Assembly: GCF_004379255.2 (NCBI RefSeq) | Contig: NC_056046.1 | Coordinates: 7,192,001 to 7,256,000 of the forward strand | Source: Salvia splendens | Taxonomy: Eukaryota; Streptophyta; Magnoliopsida; Lamiales; Lamiaceae | DNA: 64,000 nucleotides | Direction of reading: 5' to 3' | Shown: positions 1 through 9,479 of the stretch, in pieces | Layout: the number at the start of each line of letters is the position of its first letter | How positions within the stretch are numbered: position 1 is the first letter of the stretch | The notes under the pieces: generated by a model | The model's input: the letters and a program-made list of their open reading frames with translations, nothing else | The model's database searches: none | What the model was told of the DNA's origin: nothing | Made by a program: the position numbers and the translations under genes

Positions 1-89
1 GTAAAGTAATTAAAACTAAAATGATGCGATATGATGAATGATGGGAATTGGGAAATAAAGCATAAGAAGAAAAGAAGGGATGAACTGAC

Positions 90-297
90 CTTGTAGCAAT
101 CTTTTTACGATCAAGAACCAATAATTTGAGTGGTGGAATCCATATACGCAACAAAAAAAGTGAGGACAATATCGATGGCAAAAAAGATGTCGACGATGTA
201 AAGTGGTGGGCTTGGTTTTGAGTTAAGAAATGCTATCTCATAAGGGCACACCCACGCCGAGTACACAACCAATACCACCATCACTGTCTCCCAACAC
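90..297 (-). pseudogene. Orphan exon of a Shaker-type K+ channel (KAT/AKT-like), damaged
   Basis: Read on the minus strand, this 208-bp block translates to the S1-S2 region of plant Shaker channels. It has W-E-T, then a hydrophobic run ending Y-S-A-W-V-C-P, then Y-I-V-D, F-F-A-I-D-I-V-L-T-F-F-V-A-Y, and finally K-K-I-A-T-R. It is bounded by a plausible acceptor (GCAG, 298-301) and donor (GTCAGT, 84-89), like a normal internal exon. Two defects show. The usual stretch of about five residues between Y-I-V-D and F-F-A-I-D is missing. A frame change near 120-125 puts a TGA in the frame of the first part, while K-K-I-A-T-R reads one frame over. I found no matching first exon upstream within 1.8 kb. 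The rest, if it exists, lies left of the window. It is probably a pseudogene fragment; a sequencing error could explain the frame change but not the deletion. Confidence 0.72.
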
Positions 298-2093
298 CTG
301 CACCACCATTAATTTCAATTTCTAAATTCCTATTTTAATTATCAAGGATGTGTTCAAGTAAATATTTTAGTGATGCAAACGTATGTTCAATCAATCGCAA
401 TTGTAGAAATATAGAAGGGAAAGGAGGAGAAAGAATGTTTTTGTAAGATGGGGATATTACGTGACAGTATGTCCGAACCACTAAACTTTTATTCGCATGA
501 GTTCAATTCACCCGTTTCACATACTGTTACATTTCTAGAAGTTTCTGTGTTATGAAATTTATTTGACTAATACATGTTGAAAACATATAGGAAAGAAGGG
601 AGTGGAAGGGAAGAACTCATTATATATATAAATGATAAATGATATTAGTATGAGTGGTAGATATGGTATGATGTTAGTATGGGTGAAGAGACAAAATATT
701 AAATGATGAAATGGTGCTTTCAAAATAGTGCAATAGGTGGGTCACACTGCGATTGATTGATTTTGTATCCGATAAGGTCTTTTATAATGCACAATTTTAA
801 TTTTTTGTATTTATAATAAAAAAAATTGGATCTTTAGTCTATTTTCTAAGAATGGACTGAGGCCCCTACCTACTTTTGTCCCACACACAAGTAAATTAGA
901 GTTAATTAATTCACTATACTTAGCTTTCCTTTTTTTTGTTTTTTTTTATGTTTTTTTTGATGTTCAATTTTTTCGTGGTCTAATTTGAATTGCTTGTTGT
1001 TGTAGTAGTGTTTTAATTGTGACAAAAAACTTGTGCCTTATAAAAAAGGAAACAAAAGATAGAGAGAGATCCGTGTTTGACTACTCAAGGATATGATACG
1101 TATTTTATAAAGATGGGTATAATATCAAGATTCTCTTTTTTTTATGTATTTTTGTTGTGATTAAAAAAGCACTTTTTATGGCTTGCTCAAAACAAGTCTT
1201 GGAATGATGCTAATAATGGCACCAGATGCCAACAATTTGGTGGATATTCTAATTAATTTTATTTTTTCTTTTCTTATGGTAAGGATTCCACCACATAAAC
1301 TGTAGTAAAATTTAGGTTGTAGCATATCGTATGCAGACCATGTGTTTTAGACTTTTAGCCTGATCATCCTTGGCCACATTTTTCTGGTTTATAAATAAAG
1401 GTATGTACATTTTGATAATATAAGGACAAATTTCCAAAACAATCATCAAATTCTGGTCGAACTCGTAACTTTAAAACATGACCAATATTATAATTTTGAC
1501 ATTTTTCTCAATTGTCCTATAATGAAATAGTCATGTTGCATATTTGAATTTATCGACGTGGTTCGTACATGTGTAAAACTTAAAGACGTGAGTGACTAAT
1601 GGTATTAAATGTAACCAGTTAAGTAGTTGAACATTTTGTTTACACAGTAATTTTCATAATTAGTCTTGCAAATCTCATTTTATGAATATTTAGAAAAATG
1701 TCAAACTTATATTATAATCCGTCATTTTTTAATTAAGATTGTAAAATTAACTAAAATTTGACTAAATTTGGTTACAAAACTACTCATAATGCAATGTTTC
1801 ACGGAGAGACAACTGATTACATTAACAAAGAATTTGTGTATATGTGGAGAAATATTAAGTATACGTACTGCATATATTTAGGCATACTATTATTTTACTT
1901 TTCACTCAAACTTGTCAACCTCGATCACCAAAAATGAAAAGAAGTTTGCCTTATAAATTAGTAATCTGAGTACTAAATTGGATGATTATACATGATCTCT
2001 TTCTACATGCATATTATTAAGTCCAATTTTTGTCTACACTATTCTGTCGATGTTTGTCTGGAGTATATATTTAACTAGTTACACGATTTCTAA
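298..2093. other. Intergenic, AT-rich, no gene seen
   Basis: No open frame with recognisable protein content is present on either strand. The stretch holds homopolymer T runs near 930-960 and otherwise ordinary AT-rich DNA between the channel fragment and the MITE downstream of HKT1. Confidence 0.6.
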
Positions 2094-2330
2094 TGCTCCC
2101 TCCGTCCTACAACAAAAGTCCGTTTTTACCATTTTAGTATGTCTCACAATAAAAGTCTCATTTCACTTTTATTATAAATAGAAGTATGCCTCACATACTA
2201 CTAACTTATTTCATTCACATTTTATTACTATAAAACTAAAATATAATAATGAGACATACATATTTCACTAACTATTTCCACCATTTTTCTTCACAATTCT
2301 TAAACTCCTTATTTGGGGATGGAAGGAATA
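2094..2330. mobile_element. Stowaway-like MITE, degenerate
   Basis: The left end reads GCTCCCTCCGTCC and the right end reads GGGGATGGAAGGAATA, an imperfect terminal inverted repeat of the Stowaway (Tc1/mariner) type. The element is about 235 bp. It lies 40 bp beyond the HKT1 stop codon, so it probably forms part of that gene's 3' UTR or terminator region. Confidence 0.6.
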
Positions 2331-2369
2331 CAATTTTTTGTATATTGAGAATGAAATTATGTGGTGAAG

Positions 2370-4062
2370 TTATAAGAGCTTCCACGCTTGGCCTCCCTTG
2401 ATGTTGAACCTTTTCAATCTACCAAATAACATGACTACCATGAGTATTAATTTGCCTTCATCACTCCATTTTCCGGCAAGTCCATACCATTTTCCGACAC
2501 ATTTTGGATCCCTTCTTACCTGCCGATCGCAGCTATAACCGGTTGTCAATCCCACATTTCCATAGGCACTGCAATATTTTGTTAATTAGCACGAATTATT
2601 ACTAATGAAACGAACAATAAAGAAACATATATAGCATTAATTGTTTATCACCTTATCACTTCAAATGCTATATTCAATACGCTGAAGTTGATAGGATCAT
2701 CTTTTAGGCTCTTCCTCTCCGTAATGCAAATCATAACGATGAATATAGCAAGATAAGAAATTTGTGAAAAGGTGAAGTTCTTGGCTATAATGTTTTTTCT
2801 TTTTTCCTCTTTTCCTTCTATCATTGGTTGGCCTTGTTCATCACTTTTGATAGGTACAAATGATGTATATGGAGGAAGATACCTGTCAAAATACAAATAC
2901 AAATACTAATTAACTCATGATGGGATCGAGCATTAACCACTCTACTACCAGGCCAACTTAGATGAGAGAGAGAGAGAGAGACTAACATCATGAGCATGAA
3001 AAACACCAATACGGCCGGGGCGATAGTTGAGAGGTCAACAATATTCTCGCCGGAATGCCTAACGTTGGCGCATTGGAAAAAGATTCCGACCACTCTCCGG
3101 TAACTATTCATGCCATCCAATCCCACATTATACCATTCCATAGAGGAAAACAATATGGAAGCAATCAAAGGAAATCCTAACACTGTCGTTAAAAGTAGCA
3201 TCGACTCCAGCTGAGGAAGCAAGTGTGGGAATCCAACCTCCCTCGTATTCCTGAGCAAATACTCAGCCTCATTCCTTTTCAATCTCTTCCCCAACAACCA
3301 TATCATCGCTCTCAAAGCCGATGGAAACAATGTGTTTCCAAGAAGGATTTGAGGAAGAAGGATGAGAAGAAGACCAGTGTTTTTACTAAAAACAATCAAG
3401 TTCTCATTCGTAGGGATGAATCCACAGTTAGCAAAGGTCGAAACCACCGTAAAAACCGAAAAAACAGAAGTTTTAATCCCCTTGCTCTTTAGCACACTCT
3501 CCGCACCCGAAACAAGAGACAGATACATTAACACAGATGCAACGCCGATCATTTGCACAACCACAACATACCCCAACACTAAAATTGCCAAGAATTTTAT
3601 CGAATCGAATTTGAGAAAAGAGTGATCAGTTGTCAACACATTAGGTGGGGATTCCACAGACTCAACTCTTCCCTCGAAAAAGGGTCTGGGAGTGAAGTGG
3701 AGACGGAGGAGCGAGGTGAAGATCTCGCCGCCAAGGAACATCAACAATGTCATCACTATCAGGTGTTGGCCGGTGAAAACCTCCATTTCCACCGTCATCA
3801 TGCTGGAGACGGTGGCTGCCGACACGGATGTGAAGAGCAAGTCGATGTTCCTAGGCATGGGCGAATGGGGCCGAGGCTTCCATGCCTTGAGCATGACGAA
3901 CCCGAATAGGGAAATGAAGAGCAAGTAGAAGAGAGACATGAAAAAGGGGTTGGATTTCATGACAAGAATGTGGTAGGCGCGAAAGAGGAGAAGCTTGGTT
4001 ACTTTCCATGAACTAATGCAAAGGGTTTGTATTTTCTTTGTGTAGTAAGAAAAGTGATCCAT
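2370..4062 (-). CDS. HKT1: HKT1-type sodium transporter, class I
   Basis: Plasma-membrane Na+ transporter of the Trk/HKT family; in other plants class I members retrieve Na+ from the xylem. Exons on the minus strand are 4062-2987, 2882-2652 and 2568-2370, with GT/AG borders, giving 501 residues, normal for the family. The joined frame gives the family motif M-Y-L-P-P-Y-T across the first intron and S-A-Y-G-N-V-G across the second. Pore loops are visible: V-S-S-M near Ser87, N-C-G-F near Gly214, R-H-S-G-E near Gly338 and A-Y-G-N near Gly439. Ser-Gly-Gly-Gly predicts Na+ selectivity (class I). The intron-1 donor is followed at once by a (CT)n run, 2964-2980. The start codon is the first ATG after the proximal TATA box (about 4100-4108). 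The promoter and first codons are tandemly duplicated upstream. Confidence 0.93.
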
Positions 4063-4249
4063 TATTTTTTGTGGGTTGAATTGGTTTTGCTCGTTGAGGT
4101 ATATATAGAGGGTCGCGAAAGAGGAGAAGCTTGGTTACGTTCCATGAACTAATGCAAAGGGTTTGTATTTTCTTTGTGTCGTAAGAAAAGTGATCCATTA
4201 TTTTTTGTGGGGTCAATTGGTTTTGCTCGTTGAGGTATATATAGAGGGT
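3978..4249 (-). repeat. 136-bp tandem duplication of the HKT1 5' end
   Basis: Copy 1 (3978-4113) holds the TATA-like sequence, 5' UTR, ATG and first 28 codons of HKT1. Copy 2 (4114-4249) lies directly upstream and repeats the same 136 bp with only a few substitutions. Both copies carry ATATATAG just upstream of an ATG (4062 and 4198). The duplicated coding part of copy 2 is not followed by the rest of the gene. Confidence 0.93.
4013..4198 (-). promoter_or_regulatory. Duplicated start codon as an overlapping uORF for HKT1
   Basis: The ATG in the upstream duplicate (4198) opens a 61-codon frame that copies the HKT1 N-terminus, shifts off-frame at the duplication joint, and stops at 4013. The real HKT1 ATG (4062) lies inside this frame, 136 nt downstream and out of phase. 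Transcripts that start at the distal TATA box (about 4236-4246) would carry it and be expected to translate HKT1 poorly. Transcripts from the proximal TATA box (4100-4110) would not. The structure is seen directly; the effect is inferred. Confidence 0.6.
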
Positions 4250-5847
4250 GTAATTAATAAGTAACACTTACTAGGAGTATAAAATAATGACAAAAGAGTC
4301 AACCTTAACTAGGTCATTTTAGTATGGTCGACCTTAAAATTATGAGACAATCAATACTTATAATATTAACTAAATTTTGAAATAATTAAAAACTATGGAT
4401 AATGAACTATATTCTTGTGATTGTTTAGTGGATGAGATTAATAAGATTGATATGATTGAAAATGATTAAATAATCAATCAAACTTGGGATGAATATCAAC
4501 CTCAGGATGATTAATGGAGGAGGAGTTATCAATCACAACTGGAATCATGTAAAAAAATAAATTAATTAAGTTGGATTGTTAATTTTATAAGTGACTGATT
4601 AATTAATTAAACGAAAGGCTATGTTACAATATTAACAAATATATAAATAATACATTTAAATTGAAGAGAAGGGTTTTAAGGAAATTGTTTTGATATTATT
4701 TACTGTAGTAAGGAATTTAAATATGAATTTAATTGAATTACTTCCAAGTCCAAGGAATGAAATCTGGACAACCGTAAACGACGGCAACCCTTGAGCACTA
4801 TATAACACTGTATAATTTAAAATCATGCGCATTTTAGTATAGGGTGTAAACTCATCCCACGTCGACAGACAATATAAATTGAAAATACCTCATATAAGTG
4901 TTTTCCAACTAATTTTTTAAAAATAATCCAAAAATAAATATGTGGGATTGCTCCCAAGCGAATAATATTAAATTAATATGAATTTTGGCTGCGTCGTCGA
5001 CGATTCTAATAAGTAGTATCGGAGACCCCGATTTTGGACCGCGCAGCCCAATTTTCCAAGACTCAAACTATCGTATTTCTTGTCTAGTTTTTTGTACGAA
5101 CTAGAAATAAACTTTTCTTAGATTTCCAAGGCCGCTCAAAAATATAGCATATTATACAATCGAATTATGAGCTTAATTATTTTATTGGAACGTCAAGTTC
5201 AGTTCACCTATTAACGAGATTACTAAATCGCAATAATGCAGTCAGATTCTAGAAAAATGAGTGGCTCAAATATTTTTCTATGAAAAAAAATTGAAACAAA
5301 TTAGAGTGACACTAGCATGGACATTAGATTTTGAATAAGATTTAACTAAGCCAAAATTAACTACTTAATGTTACAAGATTCAATAAAATTAGTGTTATTT
5401 GCAACTTAAATAAATCAAGCGCAGAATTTTGTACCGCCAATAGGAGAAATTTTTGAATGCATGTGAGAATTTTTTTTAATAAAGTGAATATTCAATTAAA
5501 TTGCTTACTAAGTTAGATTACGAATGCGCAATAATGCATTAAAATGATGTAGCAACAAAGAGTGGCGACTGGCGAAACTGCGCCTTACACGCCAGAATAA
5601 ATGCGGTGTAAGAATCAGTTTAAATTATGGAGATGAGGCATGGCATATTTTAATAAACCATTCCTCAACTCAAAATCAATCTAATAATCCATAATTGAAT
5701 TGCAACCATCCACGATGCTGTATGGGAACTATATACAATAAGTATTATATAGCCATCCATGTCGATATATACAAGCATATTTTTTTCAGTTGCATTATTG
5801 ATTATTAAATTTAACTTAGTAATAATGTAGATGTAGAGGTTGGGACA

Positions 5848-5888
5848 TCGGATCGGGTCGGGTCGGGTCGGATCAGATCGGATCGGAT
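5848..5888. repeat. GGGTC/GGATC pentamer array
   Basis: A short GC-rich tandem array of GGGTC and its variant GGATC stands in AT-rich DNA. It is about eight units long and imperfect. Confidence 0.7.
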
Positions 5889-6188
5889 AACCTCTGCGAT
5901 TTTACTTGCATATCCGACCTCAGATAACATAATAAAAGCTACCCGACCCTGACTAGTATAAGAAACTGAGTACGCCAAGTACTCGTGTTTGGGTACCCGA
6001 ACTAAGTATTACGGTACTTGAAACATTTACGCAATAATATATGAAGGGCTTATTCAGTTTGAAAGATTATATCTTGTGATAGAATATGTATTTGATTTAT
6101 GAGATTAAATTTCATAATTTAATTATAGATGGAAAATTATATGATAATTAGTTATAATAATGTAACGACCTCGAAGTGTCATATACAT

Positions 6189-6400
6189 GGGCGGACACAT
6201 GTATAATAAGAGTGGGGCTAAAGCCCTTAATAAATTCATTTTCTAACCTATTTTCTTTGGTAAATTTTATAAATTTATCCAAGTTTATCACAAATTATTA
6301 TGTAAAAGCCCCGATAAATATTCTAATATACCCAAATATATACTTTAAAACAAAATTTAGAAATTTCAGCCCTTATCGTTATTTATTTCTACGTCCGCCC
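6189..6400. mobile_element. Short repeat with GGGCGGAC / GTCCGCCC ends
   Basis: An AT-rich 212-bp block begins GGGCGGAC and ends GTCCGCCC, with GGGGCTAAAGCCC near the left end. The ends are inverted copies of each other, as in a small non-autonomous DNA element. A related-looking block with GGGGCAAATGCCCC lies at about 10200-10395. I cannot assign a superfamily and did not find a clear target duplication. Confidence 0.35.
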
Positions 6401-6448
6401 TTGGTCATATATCTTGCACTAATTATCCACCCATCAATAATAAAATGA

Positions 6449-6628
6449 ACAAATCCGTGTTGAAGCCGTGTGGAAAAAAAGCATATTCAAAGAAAAATAA
6501 ATCTTGCAGAGGTGTTAAACATACAATGACTTTGGCCAACAAATCCGTGTTGAAGCCGTGTAGGAAAAAAGCATATTCAAAGAAAAATAAATGTTGCACA
6601 GGTGTTAGACATACAATGTGACTTTGGC
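6449..6628. repeat. 90-bp direct tandem repeat, two copies
   Basis: Two near-identical 90-bp units sit head to tail (6449-6538 and 6539-6628). They share the AAATCCGTGTTGAAGCCGTG and GCATATTCAAAG cores and differ by a few substitutions and a small insertion. Confidence 0.85.
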
Positions 6629-8474
6629 CATCTTTTTCTATCATTTCCAAATATAATCATTTGGGAGTGTAGTATGGAGATAATATTAAAATATTCATTT
6701 CTTTAAAACAAACAAGTGTTAAGGATGGGTTGGCCCGGGGGAGGCGAACTTCACCTTTTCAATTTGTTTTTCTATGCTTTGTTTTGAAACCTTTAAAATT
6801 AGTAGGCAATATAACTTATTCTCTTTAGAATAATTTCGTCTTTTCAGTTAACCTGTGAGAATGCGGGAGCGGTTTTGAAAATTCATGCAAGTTAAATTAT
6901 TTAATTATAGCGCTAAGTTTATCACCTTAATCCCAAATTGAGACTTAATATGGACCCTTTGATCCAAAAATCAAAGGTTGAGATTGAATAAAAAAATATC
7001 AATAAATAGTAGACAAAATATCAACAAAAGAGTAATATTGTCATTATGTTATCATATGATAATTTTTGTGGGTGTTTTTTATATCAACATAGTGTATTAC
7101 AAATATCAACAATATTACATGAGAATATTAACACAAGTACAAGAAAATATCAACAAAGTTTTATTGATAATTTATCTACATTATATTGAGATTTTGCATT
7201 CAATATATTGAGATTTTTTTTTGCATTTGTTGATAAAATCTGCTTATCATACGAAAATTGAAATATAATTTATCAAATTTCATCACGCGAACATCGTCGT
7301 AACATATGCAATTGAGATCTCGTTGGAATCCTTATAAAATTATCTTTAATTTGATATATTTTTTGCGAAAAAATAATTTAAATTGAGAGAGTTAAGTAAA
7401 TTTAAAGTTTTAAGATGATTTTGATGAGAGAGAATTGACATTAATACCCTTTAAATTTATTTAATAATTTTTTTAATTTAAAATATTATGCATTATTTCA
7501 ACCACTAGATCTCCTTATCTAATGACTTAGATTTAGTGATTGATAATTAGTTAGCAAATGATAACTCCCTTCCCTTACATAGTACTACTACTTACTTTTC
7601 AATATATGATCCTTTTGCGACTTAAACTCAACTTTGAAAATGATGTGCTCCTAAAGTTTTCTACTCAATTGAAGGGTGAAGCTATAGGTCATATATCACG
7701 ATAAATGTGTAACATAAATATTTTTACCAAAAGAAAATCTCCACGTCTAGTAATGAGTATACGAAATAAGAATGTTTTTACACAACATCGATAATAAGTT
7801 GAAATTAAAAAATTAGTTCGAACCAGATTTCACGCATTGCGCAACTAGATAATAAGAATGGATCTAACCTACCATATATAGTAAAAATAATGAAATGATA
7901 TAATGATGATCCTCCTAAAATAATAAAATGAGATATTCCCAGACATAGTAATATGAGTGACATAGTATTGTGGGCCGATACTAGGGGCATAATCAGCCGC
8001 TTATTCAGGTCACTAATGGGCCGAACCCCATCAATATTGAGTAGCCGAAAGGCAGCTCAATTAGCGATTTTGGGGCCTCTAGTACCTCGTACGGTCCGAT
8101 TACCTGATTATTTTGTGAGCTGTTAGTTTGAATGACTGGGTTTAGGCAACCCTTGGCCTGCGTTTTCCAAACATAAAAAATCAGATGGGCCTTAACTTGC
8201 TTTTGTCCAACCAGAAACTATAATGTGCCCTCTTGATTAGTGAGATATGAAATTGTGCTATAAAATAAGTTTAATCTATAATAACAGCAAATTGTGCAAT
8301 GAAATTGTGAAAAAACATAATTCCCACCTAACAAACTCAGCTCAATTCACTTGGCAAAGATGGAAAACGGACGATACAAAACACTGTAAAGTCGAAATGT
8401 GGATATCATCAGAAAACTCAAAATTCTAAAGAGCAAAACTGGAAATAACCAAAACACTAAGATAGATAAATCAA

Positions 8475-9368
8475 CTAATCGTCAAAGAGTGACATTCCAA
8501 TGTCGTCGTCACTTTCATCCTTCTCTTCCTCCTTGGCAGCTGCAGGTTCCTCAGCAGCCGCACCACCACCACCACCACCAGAGGCCGCAGCTGCAGCACC
8601 ACCACCTCCCACGAAGGCACCACCACCTCCACCTCCAACAATCACCTGCATTATTCGTTCATTGCGAATCAATAATAAATAAAGCATTCTATCATTTATG
8701 ATTGTAAATCTCTATATACATTCAAATTCAAATCAATAATAATTAAGGCAGTCATCTCTATATATATTTGAATTCAAATCAATAATAAATAAAGCATTCT
8801 ATCATACATGATTGTAAATCTCTACACATTCAAATTCAAATTACCAAGAGGAAACATATACTGTCAATTTCTTCACTAAACACAGGTGAAATTAACATAA
8901 AAGAATAAGGGTAAAAAGCGGGTATCGGTACGATGACGAGCAAAAGCTAATCCAAAAACAATAATTTAATGAAGGAAAAGCGCGGCATTAATCGGAATTC
9001 GGAAATAAAGCACTCAACTCATTGATCTGATGGTACAATAATCAAACAATTGATTTCAAGTAAATCTAGAACTAACACCAAAGTATATAAAAAAAATCCT
9101 ATATCTACGTTTCTCTTAAAGGAAGGGCATTAATAGTGTAATACCAACAAATAACATATGAAGAGGGGAAAACCTGAAAGACGGCGGATTTAGGAGTGAC
9201 GTAGGAGAAGGAGGATTGGACGGCGCCGGAGGCGGCGGAGAGAGCGGCCTGAACGAGGTTACGCTGGAGAGAAAAGGCACAGTCGCCCGTAGCCTCAAGA
9301 TCTCCATTGAGTTGCTTCGCCGACCAGTCGGAACCGGATTCTCTGCAAACGAACGTGAAAACACCCAT
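8475..9368 (-). CDS. RPP3: 60S acidic ribosomal protein P3
   Basis: Plant-specific member of the P1/P2/P3 acidic stalk of the large ribosomal subunit, which recruits and activates elongation factors in the cytosol. Two exons on the minus strand, 9368-9174 and 8645-8475, joined at CAG|GT, give 121 residues, normal for P3. The N-terminus M-G-V-F-T-F-V-C-R and the helical Q-R-N-L-V-Q-A-A-L-S segment mark it as P3 rather than P1 or P2. Exon 2 encodes the Gly/Ala hinge, then a Lys/Glu-rich stretch and the stalk tail ending S-D-D-D-I-G-M-S-L-F-D-D. A telo-box (9463-9471) and a GCCCAT-type element (about 9529-9534) upstream match ribosomal-protein promoters. An intron repeat of about 110-bp period is listed separately. 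Confidence 0.95.
8668..8847. repeat. Direct repeat inside the RPP3 intron, 110-bp period
   Basis: The segment containing AATAATAAATAAAGCATTC occurs at 8671 and again at 8781, followed in both cases by matching sequence down to ATTCAAATTCAAAT. It starts in the last bases of intron-side exon 2 and extends into the intron, so the duplication copied the intron end without altering the coding sequence. Confidence 0.75.
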
Positions 9369-9462
9369 ATTGCCGATGATCTCAAGTTTGGTGTTGAATT
9401 TGTGCGAGAGTAGAGAGGAATGGGCGAAAGATCTGCGGCACGGAATTTTAAGGGTGGAAAAT

Positions 9463-9471
9463 TTAGGGTTT
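9463..9471 (-). promoter_or_regulatory. Telo-box (AAACCCTAA) in the RPP3 promoter
   Basis: The plus strand reads TTAGGGTTT, so the gene strand carries AAACCCTAA about 95 bp upstream of the RPP3 start codon. Telo-boxes combined with GGGCC/GCCCA elements are typical of plant ribosomal-protein promoters. Confidence 0.65.
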
Positions 9472-9479
9472 TGGGTTAG

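Larger units (their letters stand above)
4250..8474. other. Intergenic region with small repeats
   Basis: No convincing gene is seen in these 4.2 kb. The stretch contains a (GGGTC)-type array, a short repeat with inverted ends, a 90-bp tandem repeat (each listed separately), and decayed repeat-like DNA. The ORFs here are short, AT-rich and without family features. The right end runs into the 3' side of RPP3. Confidence 0.55.

Noticed and set aside
3223..3928. Several plus-strand frames of 78-95 codons
   Set aside because: They lie antisense to HKT1 exon 1 and show no conserved features of their own.
6030..6170. Possible Tourist MITE starting near GGGCTTATTCAGTTTG
   Set aside because: Only one plausible end is visible; no matching inverted end or TTA duplication could be placed.
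8500..8701. Ser/Ala/Pro-rich and His/Pro-rich frames on the plus strand
   Set aside because: They are shadows of the Gly/Ala hinge and acidic tail of RPP3 on the minus strand.
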